Part shown: in pieces, positions 1 through 11,561 of the stretch
Numbering within the stretch: position 1 is the first letter of the stretch
Layout: the number at the start of each line of letters is the position of its first letter
Notes under the pieces: model-generated
The model's database searches: none
Told to the model about the DNA's origin: nothing
Seen by the model: the letters and a program-made list of their open reading frames with translations, nothing else
Source of the DNA: Cytidiella melzeri
Taxonomy: Eukaryota; Basidiomycota; Agaricomycetes; Polyporales; Irpicaceae
Length of the DNA: 46,017 nucleotides
Direction of reading: 5' to 3'
NCBI GenBank assembly: GCA_022592445.1
Contig: JABYQR010000344.1
Coordinates: 1-46,017 of the forward strand
Program-made: the position numbers and the translations under genes

Positions 1-313
1 GAAGGACGAAGGGGAGAAGCAAAGACCACAGGTGTGACCGTAAACAAGCCTGCTCGCGCAGCAGACGTCACAGCCGGACTGATCCTATTTCCTTATTGGG
101 GCCAACCAGTCACATCAATTAAGCCGTGCCCGTCTACATGATGCGCCGCCGATCAGGCCCTTACTTTGCTCAATGCAACACAACTACTTTGATCCCCATC
201 TCTTTGTCTGACCACTACCTCAATCTCCTCTCTCTACACTTGAAACTCTTACTGATACCTTGTAAGATACCTGCTAGACCCAGTTAGCAAGGTGCGCAAT
301 GTCTGCGTATGAA

Positions 314-333
314 TACCACTACCCCATTGATGC
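314..333 (-). repeat. tRNA-Gly 5'-half relic
   Basis: Twenty bases match the first 20 bases of the neighbouring tRNA-Gly with one difference (acceptor and D-arm part). The remainder of a tRNA cannot be folded from the bases that follow. It is read as a duplicated tRNA fragment left near the parent gene, not a functional tRNA. Confidence 0.6.
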
Positions 334-387
334 CTTGTCATGTAACGACAGATTAAGTATGTCAAGACGCCTGATTTAGAAAAAAAA

Positions 388-469
388 TGCATTAAGGGGG
401 AATCGAACCCCCGGCGGGACGAGTATTTTCAAATGGCAACGTCCCAGGTTACCACTACCCCATTAATGC
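388..469 (-). tRNA. tRNA-Gly (anticodon GCC) with a short intron
   Basis: On the minus strand a cloverleaf can be folded. The 7-bp acceptor stem is GCATTAA with TTAATGC, followed by discriminator A. There is a small D arm, an anticodon stem GGACG/CGTCC, and a T arm GGGGG-TTCGATT-CCCCC. The loop reads TTGCCA before about 11 extra bases (TTTGAAAATAC), placed one base 3' of the anticodon as nuclear tRNA introns are. The anticodon GCC decodes glycine. A run of seven T on the minus strand (plus 381-387) lies directly downstream and fits an RNA polymerase III terminator. The exact intron ends may shift by a base. Confidence 0.9.
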
Positions 470-659
470 TTAGGTAGACCACAGTTATGTATAATAAATA
501 TCCACTTTGCTAAGCTTGATTAAGTGGCTACTCTCCCCGAGGCAGAGCAACGTTCAACCTTCCTGCCTCAGGATCTCAATAGTTGAAACGCTTGGCATCT
601 TTGCTCCGTCAGTATCGCGCAACGGCTTCAATCTCATCTATAGCACTGCATTATCCGAG

Positions 660-1650
660 ATGTCGGCACGGGCTCTCAGCGACGATGAAGTACTCACTGA
701 AATGAACAAGATGGTCAGTAGCACATTCCCTCGTTGCCTGAACGCTACGTCTGGGTCCGTCGACTGTGGATAGTGGCTTAAGGCGTGCTGGGCTTTAGGT
801 CGCGTTCATCAAGCAAGAGGCACAGGAGAAGGCGAGAGAAATAAGAGTGAAGGCGGACGAGGAATTTGCTATCGAGAAGGCATGTTGCTACTATGGAGTT
901 CTTTGTCTGTATTGATCTTATGCATACCACCACAGGCCAAGTTGGTGAAGCAAGAACAACAGGCAATCGACGCACAGTACGATAAGAAGAGGAAGAACGC
1001 AGAGGTAGCACAGAAAATGTGCGTGTCCAATGCTCGCATATTCCTGTACATATGCTGATACTACATGCAGAGCACAGTCAACGCTTACAAACAAGTCACG
1101 TCTCAAGCTTCTGCAACAACGAGAAGAGCACCTGCAGGATCTCTTCGCTACCTCTCGTTCATTGATTGTGTCCCTCTCGTCCTCAGAAGACCGCTATGTG
1201 CAATTTTTGGAGAATGTCGTCACTCAAGGACTACTCGCGTTGATGGAGGCCGACGTCGTTCTGCTGGCACGGGATAAAGACCTCGATATCATGCAGAAGG
1301 CTGCGGAGAATGCAGAGAAGCACTATAACGATATCAGTGGCCGATCAGTTACCACCAAGGTGCAAGGTGGGCTCAGCGAGGATCTGTACGTGCCTACTGT
1401 TATACAGAGTGTGTTACACTGATCTTGACACACACGCGCTCCATAGTGCGGGAGGGGTAGTACTCATCGGCGCGAAGAATCGCATCACTATTGACAACAC
1501 GCTTGACGAAAGACTTCGCCTATTGGAAGACAGGGTAAGGCTTTCGATCATATATGCCGAACAGTCATTTTTCTAACCGTAACATAGATGCTTCCAGAGA
1601 TTCGGTACGATCTCTTCGGGGCCAACCCCAACCGCAAGTTCTTTACTTAG
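660..1650 (+). CDS. VMA4: V-type proton ATPase subunit E (6 exons, 227 aa)
   Basis: Subunit E is a peripheral-stalk protein of the vacuolar H+-ATPase; with subunit G it ties the V1 catalytic head to the membrane sector. Exons by phase: 660-713, 799-879, 936-1018, 1071-1385, 1447-1534 and 1588-1650, summing to 684 nt. The start is the ATG giving MSARALSDDEV, the usual N-terminus of the family. Conserved stretches seen are QEQQAIDAQYDKKRKNAEVAQ, LLQQREEHLQDLF, and the C-terminal ITIDNTLDERLRLLEDR then MLPEIRYDLFG ending in NPNRKFFT. The first half is a long charged helix, as expected. Length matches the family (about 226-233). The second intron (880-935) starts with GC instead of GT. The gene looks complete and functional. 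Confidence 0.95.
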
Positions 1651-2836
1651 AGCAACAGCCACTACCTTGCATAAGCGTTGCAGTTCGATACCTCTCAGCA
1701 TGCAGTTAGCAAATTACTCCAACAAATGGACTCTTAAACATATATATTTCTGTTGCAACATCGACAAAGTCATGAGATACTTGCACGATGCAAAGGTGAT
1801 TCTACTTTCTGTACTGTTCTCCTTTATTCCCATCATTCTCTTCTGCCTTTTGCTAGTCCGCGAACTTGAAGTTAGCTGACGGGATAGTGGATAGCTAACC
1901 CAAGTATATTGCATCGTCAGTCGCAAACCGCGTTCAAGTATTGCAAAAGATGGTCGCGATTGGCGTCGCTTTCCAAGTCTGCAGCATGTTTGTGCATTTT
2001 GAGCTTGATCTGCGTTTGTGCGTGCATCATGCAGCGCTCGAAATGTGAGTACCCCGAGTCACCTTCTTCCCTGTCAGAACACTCCTGCGGTCGTCGTCGG
2101 CACTTGAAGCTTGAATGTCGCTCTCTATCTTGGTCTTTCTTCCTCGTGTGGTCCTTGTGCATCCTCTCTCGCCGTTTCTCGAGACAATCACTTTGCACTG
2201 ACCGCCATGTGCAGCCTGGTACCTATATCTCCGGGATGGGGAACAATATGTAGAGTCCGAAGAGGCTGTAGAGGATGACCGAGATCCAGTTGCCATGTCC
2301 CCTCCGACAAAATCGTAGAAACTAGGGCATTATAACTGGGCGGTCTCTGCATATTCGGCGGCTTGAGGGACTTCGTGAGACGCGTAGCGTGCCCTCTCTC
2401 GTCGTAGTTGTCAGGTGCGTCTGGTAATACAATACCGCCGTGCTCGCACATCCTAAACCACTTCTACAGTGTAGCTCTGCTTAATCTATGGAGCGCAGAC
2501 CAAATTCTCCAGGGCACACCCAATCAACAGATAGGTGGGCGCATTCCACGAGTCTACAGCTTTCCCACTGAGTCGAACCCACACTGAAATCTTTGTAGTC
2601 GCCGCCCTTAGTACTAAGCTTCAAAAGCGGGCCCTGTGCCTAATCTTCTCGCCATAAGCGGTGCGACATCGGCCGCTTACTACGGCAATACTGGATATGT
2701 TATGGGAAAACTTCGTCAGCGAACCAAATCCTATATATGTTATATTTCTGCAATATAAGAGTTGTTTCCGAACCATGGCCATCGGAACTGCATTTCCCGA
2801 ATGTCTATGTAGCGCCATTGGCACCGACCCCTCGAG
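1651..2836. other. No confidently called gene; possible unrecognised small exons
   Basis: About 1.2 kb follows VMA4. One open stretch at about 1918-2044 on the plus strand lies between an acceptor (cgtcag) and a good donor (gtgagt), and reads as a protein-like segment with VLQKMVAIGVAFQVC. A short exon could follow the cag near 2216, but I could not join them to a start with a consistent phase. The minus-strand frame at 2188-2451 is also open (begins MCEHGGIVLPD). Neither is recognised, and no strand can be preferred. Confidence 0.3.
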
Positions 2837-3424
2837 CTATCGCTTCACATTCGCAAATGCGACCTTCGGATAACCGTCCAAGCTGGGGCTCAGAAGAAGT
2901 CTCTTGGGCTGTGAGTCTGTAAGCCAGTCATCCCACGTGCGATAAGTATTGAAAAGCGGGACATACTTCTGCTCCCTGTCCTCCAATGTGACAAAATCAA
3001 CCATATGTCTCTCAATATCGTAGTCCTCGTATAACAGGTCGATCCGATCTTGCAACTTAGCCAGTGCGGTTCTATAAGCTTCCACATATTGGACAAGATC
3101 GTCACGCATATGAAAAACGAAGCGCAGCCGGACAAAGCCTTGCAGGGAGTCGAGCAGGCCCCAGGGATACATTCCAGAATATGCCGTAGATGTTGTGGTA
3201 GCACCATGTCTAGACGGAGAAGTGAGCGATAGAACTTCAACCATAGTGACGTGTGTTGGCGTGGTTCGGTCGTGTTCACCATACGTGTAGAATTCACATC
3301 TGAAATCAAACCCGTCTGCCGAAGAGAAAGCGTTGTTGGTTGGTGGTCGTCGAGATACACAGTGTAAGGCGCAGATCATCCCCTTCCAAAAGTCAGACAT
3401 GTGTGTTCTCGTAAAGGCAAGCAC
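2837..3424 (-). CDS. Hypothetical protein, C-terminal exon (tandem family copy A)
   Basis: Not recognised as a named family. The open frame ends at 2837. The true exon probably starts after the acceptor near 3301, where the protein reads GFDFRCEFYTYGEHDRTTP. Further on come GLLDSLQGFVRLRFVF, a helix ALAKLQDRIDLLYEDYD, and VDFVTLEDREQKYVPLFNTY. The copy at 4613-5035 has the same blocks in order, so the frame is supported by homology. Upstream minus-strand sequence up to about 3930 is also homologous to the region upstream of copy B, so earlier exons probably lie there. They contain stops in the aligned frame, so whether the whole gene is intact is unclear. The general look (variable fungal family, tandem copies) resembles F-box-like expansions, but no F-box is clear here. 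Confidence 0.5.
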   Translation of the reverse strand: MLAFTRTHMSDFWKGMICALHCVSRRPPTNNAFSSADGFDFRCEFYTYGEHDRTTPTHVTMVEVLSLTSPSRHGATTTSTAYSGMYPWGLLDSLQGFVRLRFVFHMRDDLVQYVEAYRTALAKLQDRIDLLYEDYDIERHMVDFVTLEDREQKYVPLFNTYRTWDDWLTDSQPKRLLLSPSLDGYPKVAFANVKR

Positions 3425-4612
3425 TCACGATACGGCGCAAGATACGAGCTATTCCCTGTCGAAATCATGAACATCTGTTTGACGGGCAGTTCCTTTGAGA
3501 CTGCGCTCTCATCAACGCTCTGGTGCATGATCATCGAATTGCTCATGTATAACTCGTGTATCTAACTGATGAAGTAATGATCGTAGCTTGCAAGGGTTCG
3601 AGCAACGATGGAGTTGTTCTCCGCAGGCAAAAGCTGCTCAAGTCGACGCCACATTATTTGGACAGTCCCGGGTCATGGTTGCTGCTGGGGAAGGCGAAAG
3701 CGTCAGCGTGCGAGCGAATTTGATTATCGCATGTGTATGGAGCCAGGATCGCTCGTCCAGCCACTGTACCAGTTGCGCGTAGTCCAATGTCTTTTAAGAC
3801 CGGGGTCGATTTTTGTGGTGGTTTCAGGACCAACGAAGACTACCCGCTCAAGTCATCGAAGTTCTGCAATTGGATGTAGCAGAACATCATGGAACGACAA
3901 GCTTGTGCACAGTAGACACAGGTAAGCGATCGGGATGCGAAGTGCCTGACAACGTCCGGTCTTTTCTGCAATCCTCATTCCCGCAGCACCTCAAAGGTGT
4001 CTCCCACATGATAAAGGATGTTTTGAGATAGCTCCTGCGGGAGATCAGCTGCGGTGGCCATGGACAATGACGATCGAGGCCGCGACAAAAGTGATGATAT
4101 TACTAGTAGCAACTTCAGCTGACGATATATCATAAGCGAACGTGATACTCTTACCAGTAGCGATGACGTTTCGGGTACTAGATTATGAGCAGGCCAGAGT
4201 AGCTCGAGACAAGTAAACTGCTAGTTTTGCTTGATAGTGAGACTCCACAAGGCTTCGCTCCAAGCGCCGACTTGAGCTTGTGTTTGCGCATGTGGGCGAG
4301 TGCGGTGCCTGGGACGCCATACCTGAATTCCTGAAACTTGAACTCGGGATACTTGAGGATAGTCTCCCATATTCTCGTCGCCTTTATACTTTTGAACTAT
4401 CAACGTCTACGCAGGTACGACGCTTCCGCAGCTGGGGTTCCCTATATTATGGGCTGGTGCGCTACGAGTCAACTGTGCAGAGCTGACTTTTGGTGGTATG
4501 AAAACAGGAACAGAAGCTGCTTGAACCACCCATGATACTCCGTCGACAGCTGAGGGCATGGCTCAATTCACGTGCAGGGGAATCACCATGATACTCACAA
4601 GACCTCAGTGTC

Positions 4613-5790
4613 TTACAACACCAACTTCACCAATATGGTGACCAGTACGGAACTCTTTGATTTTATGAGCTGGCAGCCCCACGTGCTTTGAACGCAGAGA
4701 AAGACGCACGCCTGCCCGGTATCCTCTAACGTGACATAATCGAGAATGTCCCCTTTCTCCCAGCGACGGCCCTTGACTATCAGGTCAATCCGAGCATGTA
4801 ACTTGGCCAGGGCGGGTCTGCTTGCTTCCATAAATTGGTCGACCTTGTAGTGCTCATCGAATTTGAAGCGCAACTGGACAAGTCCTGGCAGGGAGTTGAT
4901 AAGATCAATTATCTGGTCCCAGAGATCCATCTCTGGATCTGCGTTCGATGTCTTGGTTTCGCCACGCTCGTACCGAGAGGGGCAATGGATTTCAACCATA
5001 GCGAATATGTATTGGCGTAGTTCGGTCACGTTCACGGTACGTATAGAAATCCCATCTCAGGCGGACACCATCGTGCGAATCAAAGCTGTCGTAAGTTGGT
5101 GATAGTCGATCTACATACAAGCCGCAAAGCAGATCTTCGAGAGAATCATCAGATCTATATGTCCCCGGTAAGAGGAGTACTCACCCATACGAAAACTGTT
5201 GGAGATACAAGTCATTTCCGGTAGAGATACCGAAGGTTGGCTTGTCCTTTGACATGTCCCAGCATGCGTACTGGTATACGACGTTCAAATTTCCGTAGAG
5301 AACTTGATGATCCAACGGATGGAGTAGTAATGCGATATAATGAAGGTTTGAGCGACGAGACATTTGTTCTCCGCAGGCGAGAGCTATCCAAGCCGAGTCC
5401 ACATCATTTGCAAGAGCGTGCGGCATGGGACGATACGAGACGGTAAATCCCTAGGAAGCTCGGCAAAGAGGCAGGGGATGGTCGGACAAAGGTTTGGAGT
5501 GACGACCGCCAAAGGAAGGGCCAACTATGCTGACCTCGAGGTCAATTTGTGATAATCTCGATGTTAGCACCCCTGTGCCGTAGGATGGTCGTGGTGGTAG
5601 AGTGTGAAGCCAGGATCGCTTGTCTAGTCGTTGTACCAGTTGTGCATATTGGACGTATTCTGAGACCGGCGCAAATCGCTGCGGAGTGTAAACAATGGAC
5701 CAAGGAAGACGATCAGAGCAAGTCGTCCAAGCTCTGCAGCCGAATGTGCTCAAGAATCTCCGAAGGACATGTGCGTGCCCAATAGACACA
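4613..5790 (-). pseudogene. Broken second copy of the same hypothetical family (copy B)
   Basis: The 3' part (4613-5035) reads SLPGLVQLRFKFDEHYKVDQFMEA then RPALAKLHARIDL and DYVTLEDTGQ, parallel to copy A. Near 5010-5020, between the block FYTYRERDRTTPIH and the VEI of this ORF, copy B has one base more than copy A, which shifts the frame and brings a stop. The C-terminal end also diverges from copy A after the LED block. Upstream, 5360-5790 matches the region upstream of copy A and contains an F-box-like reading (PSEILEHIRLQSLDDLL) that runs into a stop. I read it as a decaying tandem duplicate. Alternative splicing around the shift cannot be fully excluded. Confidence 0.5.
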
Positions 5791-6317
5791 GGTGAGCGAG
5801 CAAGCTGCGAGATGCCTAATCATGTCCCGTCGACTCTCCGATCCAAATGCTCGACGGACTAGTAGCCAATAGTAGTCGCGGTTCCTACATAATATAGGAG
5901 GTCCTCAAACAACTCGGGTGGGATGGTGTTCACTGTACGACTCGGAGGCTTACCGGAGGAGGTTGAGTGCTTTGTTGCAAATCCAGCTTTCCACATAGGG
6001 AGAAAAATAGATTACATAAGATCTACATCACGTATTTGCGAAGTGCTAGCGCAGCCGCTGAGACACCTCACACTCACCAAACGCATCGCAAACATCGAAC
6101 GTCAAACCCTGCGCAAATTTCGAACAGGGTATATTACAAAAGCGAATTCTAATACTTCTAGATACCGGGATAATACTAGCAGATGTGTAATAATGAGCAG
6201 AAAGCGAGGGCAACTTTGGAAAGAATGACGTGCGAAGCATAAGAATAAATAACAACGAATGCCAGACTGCAGAACAATGTCCCCAAATAATCCACATCGG
6301 TAAGTACAAGCAGCAGG

Positions 6318-9300
6318 TTAAAGCACAGTGGGACCGGAGCCAGTCGAATAGGTGCTGTCTCTCCACGAGCCTTCTTCTGATCGATGCGCTGAAGATGGTT
6401 CCAACGCATAGCCACTATAAGCAGTGGCGTAGGATGCATCGGTCTCGTCGCGTTGATGATTGTGCCCTATAGGTGTAGGTATGTCGTCTGACGGCTGGCG
6501 GACATGCATCTCGAAAGTCTCGGGCGTGCTGGGAGCTCTGTTTCGTAGAGCAGGTATTTGAAGAGCGGTAGATGATTGTCGGGAGTATGCAGTGACGGGA
6601 GATGTGGCAATGGAAGACATTGGAGGACTCTCTATCGGAGTTGCCACAGGGATGTTGGATGCTGAGTAGTAGGAGCCTCGGAAAGACATCGCCGACGGGT
6701 TCATCGATGCACGAGCATTTGCTGTCAGCATATCATTTTCCACCGGCCGGCCTGGAGAAGAGGGCATGCTTTGGGGAGGTGTAAACCCCTCCGAGTGCAC
6801 TGGACTTCTCGAAAGAGCAGGGCTATGGTGATCGGGGTCGGGTTGAAAGCTTGAGATTTCAGACTCTGATCGAAAGTGAGGACGATGGAACATCGCTGCT
6901 TGCTCCAAATCTGTCTTTGCAGCTTTCTTGATGTCGCGCCGATGCTGTATTCCAAGCCTGTCTTTAAGATTACCGTGAACCCACATCTCTCGCACGATGT
7001 CGCGGTCCTGCGGCCTATATGCACTGGATACGAACTTCACCAGGAAACGTGGGGCTGTGGACACGTTAGCGAGGACGACAAACATAGAATGAGCTGAACG
7101 TACTGAGAGCAATGATAACCGAAATGATGACTGAAAGCCAAAAGTTTGTTGTCCCGCACAATACAATCACCTCCTGATAAAAGTCGAAACTCTCAAAGAA
7201 AGAGTATATGACGATCCACAGGAACATGACAGCAGAGGATCCCAGCACGATAATGCAAGTGATGATCGTCCAGCTGCAGGTGCGTTAGAGAGTGTGTGTC
7301 CTTACTACGAGCAAGGTACTCACTAATGAGTATTAATGCCGACGTAAGTGTTCGCAGCCCAGATCGCAGCAACAGAGACAGTCGTGCCGAAGTCCGACAA
7401 GGAGTCTATTGCACGACCATCCGCAGAGGCTGCCGGACCCAGTGTCCACACGAAGTAGGGAATAAAGAAGACTACCGCTGACTGATACAACCCATCTAGC
7501 ATGTAGAGCCAGAACTTGAGCCGAGTATACTCGAGACCTCGAATGCCGCGGATATATAGCTGGGGGAATGCCATTGCAGCCTTTGCGTTGACGTCCTGAT
7601 CGAAAGCTGCATGCATCGTTAGCGCGGCGGACTTCCTGAAAATCTAACTACCCACCTCCGAGAACAATGACTGGTAATGATGTGAAAACCAAATTATATA
7701 AGAGAATGAATGTGTACTGATAGAGATATGTGGCGTCAAAGCTTAGCATAAAAATACGTTAGTGTACTGTCTGATGATCATCGGGTGTTCGTACCTGTTG
7801 TAGATCAGGAACCAGAACATGGCAAAGGTCCAGATCACGTTCTGCAAGAATAGGTCGGTCAGGGACGCGTAATTCGCGTGGAAAGAGCATTCGTACCTTG
7901 TAAAAGAAGTTACTGTGCATGTCCGCCACACGTTGATAGGACCAACGACCATGGACGATTAGCAGCTTCGTCAAATACCGGAATTGACCGAAGGCGTAAT
8001 CAGCAGACATAGCAGCTTGAGAACCTTCCTTCCCAAGCAGACCGCAGCCTACGTTGGCTTCCTGGATCATGGCAACGTCATTCGCGCCGTCTCCAATGGA
8101 CAAAGTCATAGCATCCCGCCCTTCCTTGACCTGGAATGTTGTCAGTGGATGTATCACATCACGATTCATCAAGTAGTCGCACCAATTTGACGACCAGGGC
8201 CTTTTGAGCTGGGGAAACACGACAACAAACCACCGTTTCACATTGCGTGGCGAGGTTCAGGAAAAGTCCTTTAAGCTGCGGCGACAGCGCATGGCGAAGT
8301 GTGTCGCCGTCAATGACTACGGCGAACGCAGCTTGCGCTCCTGGAATAAATCCGCGGTTCCTTGGTTCGACCGAAGGCGGGCCAAGAACCGAAGCGATCT
8401 TGTTAACACCGGCCTCGAGTTGTGCCTGGGTAGCCTGCGCGGTGTCCGCTGATATAATCATTATGTCCATGTCGCTCTTGAGCAAATTGCAGCTGAAGCC
8501 TGCAGTGAACTTGAGTTGCAGCGCAATAGATATCATCGACAAGCAGACGTACCGATCTCTATGGCGGTCTGGACCTTGTCACCTGTCAAATAAAGAATAT
8601 TGAGTTCATTCTGATACATGACATCGTTCATACACGTACCAGTCAGAATCCACAATTTGATACCCGCATTGTGCAAAGTTTCGATGGCTTCAGGCACGCC
8701 CTCTTGCAACTTGTCTTCCAGAGCGGTTGCACCGAGGATCGTGAGTGAATGCTCGATCAACTCGTTGGCCTTGTCAATTTCCTCGTCCCGATCCTTGATC
8801 GCGGATGTCGCAGCGTCGTACACCCGCTGCCACTTCATGTACTCGTCCTCGGAGAGAACCCGGTATGCGATGCACAGCGTTCGCAGACCACCATTGGCGA
8901 AAGCCTCCATGTCCTTCGCGGTCTTCTCCTTCAACTGCAAATCGTGGTCGGGTTTCAAAAGTGAATAAATCACGCTATCGGCCCCTTTGCAGTACATGAT
9001 GATCTGGCCCTGAGGATTGCGAACGATGACGCTCATGCGCTTTCGTGTGCTGTTGAACTCGATCAGTTGCAGAAGTTGATGACGTTCGGGTTGACCTAGG
9101 ACCTCGATGTCGATACCATCCTTGCCCTTGCCCACAAAGGGAAAACCAATGTCACGAGCGGCGGCCACTAGAGCAGCTTCATCAGGAGATTCCGCCTTGT
9201 AGTCAAGCAGGTATGGGTTTCGGTTCGGGTCTGGGCGGTCTGACAGTACACTGTGACATACGGCTAGGGCGCGGAAAAAGTCGACAATATGCTGGTGCTG

Positions 9301-11561
9301 CTTAGAAGAACGGTCCGTGAGGTCGTCCGCGAGTCTCGATGATATTAGCGTGACCTTAGCCGGCTGCAGATAGCGGTTCTTGAACGATTGCGCGAGCTTG
9401 CTCATCATGTATTCCTTCATCGCCTTCAGCTGACGGTCCTGTTCCTCCGGTTCCAACAAGTCCTCGTCACCCGTACGCTTGGCGGCGCCACGCTGAGCCT
9501 CAGTCACACCTTCGCCGTAGGCTGTGCCATTGATAGAGCACTTCTGGAACTCCATTACGTTCTGCGTAAGGGTCCCAGTCTTATCAGAGAAAATGTACTC
9601 GATCTGCCCAAGGTCATCCGAAATGTTCCACGTCTTCGGGGTACACGCGGCGTCGAGCTCCTTGTAGTACATGTCGACATCTTGGGAAATGAAGAATGCC
9701 TGGATGGTCTTGACGATTTCGATAGATATGTATAACGATATGGGGACGATATTCTGGAAGGCGATCAAACAGGACCTAGAGAACTGTTAGAGAGGAGTGT
9801 ATGGATCTTCAAAGTCAGCACTGACGTGAAGGTGACAATCGCGTTGAGAACGGGCGAACTTGAAGCATCTACACCGTGCTCGAACACTTTCATGCTGGTG
9901 GCCTGGTCACCGTCCCATAGCCCACTACCAATGGCCGAGATAAGACACATCCCAATCAGAACAACGAAGTTGACGATCACATTGAAGTTGGTTTCCTTTT
10001 CAATTTTAGATCGCTTTGAGGGAGTTTCACCACCATTCAGCATAATCTTCGAGTCGGCACCAGTGAAGACAACAAGCCCGATGATCCATGTCGTATTTCG
10101 CACTGTGCAGCCACGTAGAAGTAGCTCGTTGATGGTCACGGACTCCTGTTTCTCCTCTCCTGTCGTAGAGTCCTTGTATCTGAGAACGCCGTGGTACAAA
10201 TACAAGTTCTGGTGAGGAGGTTCAGAATCTAGGACGAAAGCCATACGCTCCACGTCCTCTTCCGACATTAAGGAAGAAGTTGCACGAATTGCCTTGCGGG
10301 GCTTGAGGTTCGTTTCGCCATCCAAGTTCTTCGTCTCAACATAACACATATTGTCCGCATCTGACGTGGCGAGTACCGCGATATCTGCTGGGATCTGCTC
10401 GTTGTCGCGCAGCAATACAATATCGCCCACCTCCAGTTTCTTCCAGAGCGTCCTGTCCCATCGGGGCATACCAGTGACCCGTTTGCTCAAGTCCACCGCT
10501 CCTGAGGTGGTCCGCGACTGTATCGAAGGTTCGTAGTTAGGCTGATTGAGAGCTGCTGGGACCTCTCGCCACGAAGCATGCTTCGCCTCAGGAGGGTAAC
10601 TGTGGAGCGTCTCAACGCTACGAATAGTTTCCAGTGGTCGTCCTGCGGTGTACACAGGCTCTTCGCTGGCCTGACTAGTATATCTCTCGTCACTAGTCTT
10701 CGTAAGGATGACTTGTTCCTTTCCCTCGGCTGCCTCTCGCTCCCTCAGCTTCCGCACGCCTTTCGTTACTCGGGTTGGGTCGTTGATACCAAGCATTCGC
10801 TCGAACCAGTTACGCGGATCATGCGGCTGGTTAACATTCATCCACTGCCCCAACTTCGTCGATGCGGAATTGTTGACTTCTTCATCTAATAGCGCACGAC
10901 GGTAATCTTCCACGCCGTCCTTGATGGCGGTGACGACCAGAATAAATATCAGAGGAAGGGCAGAGGTCTGTGGAGAGGGTGCGCCGAATACAGGGAATAT
11001 TTGCACTATCACCAGCGCCAAAAAGTACAAGTTCGCCACCCTGTGCAATGTCACAATGCGTCGCTAACGGACGGCATGACGATTACTCACCGACGAAATT
11101 GCTCGTACATGTTCTTCGGCACGAACGTCAAGATGGTATATTCTGGCGACTCGAGTGTGAGTATTTGCCAAGGCAAGCAACAAGTAGGACTTACTGCTCG
11201 TTCGAACCTTGTTGCGCACATACCTAACCACAGGTTCTCCTTTGGGGTCCAGCTCGTCTGGTGGGAGAGGTATGTTGACATATATGTTTCGACGTAAACC
11301 GGTGACAGGCGGTGCGCTTCCGGATTCTGGAGGGCTTTCGATGACACTCTCAGCTTTCCCCTGCCGTTTCTTCTCTGTCCCTCTCCTGAAGAAGCCTCGC
11401 GACCTTATCGACTTTCTCCGCTGAGCGCGTTCCTCTAGCCGGTTTGACTCGTCGAGAGTGGAGTGCGCCGTGCGCACCGTTCGCAAGCGCAACTCGGGGT
11501 CGATAGTGTCGTTTTCATCGTCTGGGCTGTCATGATCAGATGAACGTCGGAGTAGATGCAT
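6318..11561 (-). CDS. DNF1: P4-type ATPase, Dnf1/Dnf2-clade phospholipid flippase (12 exons, ~1557 aa)
   Basis: It moves phospholipids from the outer to the inner leaflet of plasma and endosomal membranes, normally with a Cdc50-family partner. Exons from 5': 11195-11561, 11091-11142, 9826-11040, 8640-9775, 8553-8582, 8183-8499, 7897-8130, 7795-7841, 7656-7741, 7324-7606, 7104-7273 and 6318-7054, summing to 4674 nt. The N-terminus has [11 protein letters not shown], the Dnf1/2 type rather than Drs2. Then come VEDYRRA, the actuator motif [13 protein letters not shown] in helix 4, the phosphorylation motif DKTGT (Asp near residue 609), KGADSVI, and the hinge [11 protein letters not shown]. Later exons hold the membrane helices (for example [11 protein letters not shown]). 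The C-terminal ~200 residues are Ser/Pro-rich and probably cytosolic and regulatory. One exon is only 30 nt. All catalytic motifs are intact. Confidence 0.95.

Noticed and set aside
507..773. 88-codon open frame over the 5' end of VMA4
   Set aside because: It contains the first VMA4 exon but reads through its intron; the real start is the ATG at 660.
9388..9735. Plus-strand open frame of 115 codons within the flippase gene
   Set aside because: Antisense shadow of a strongly conserved P4-ATPase exon.
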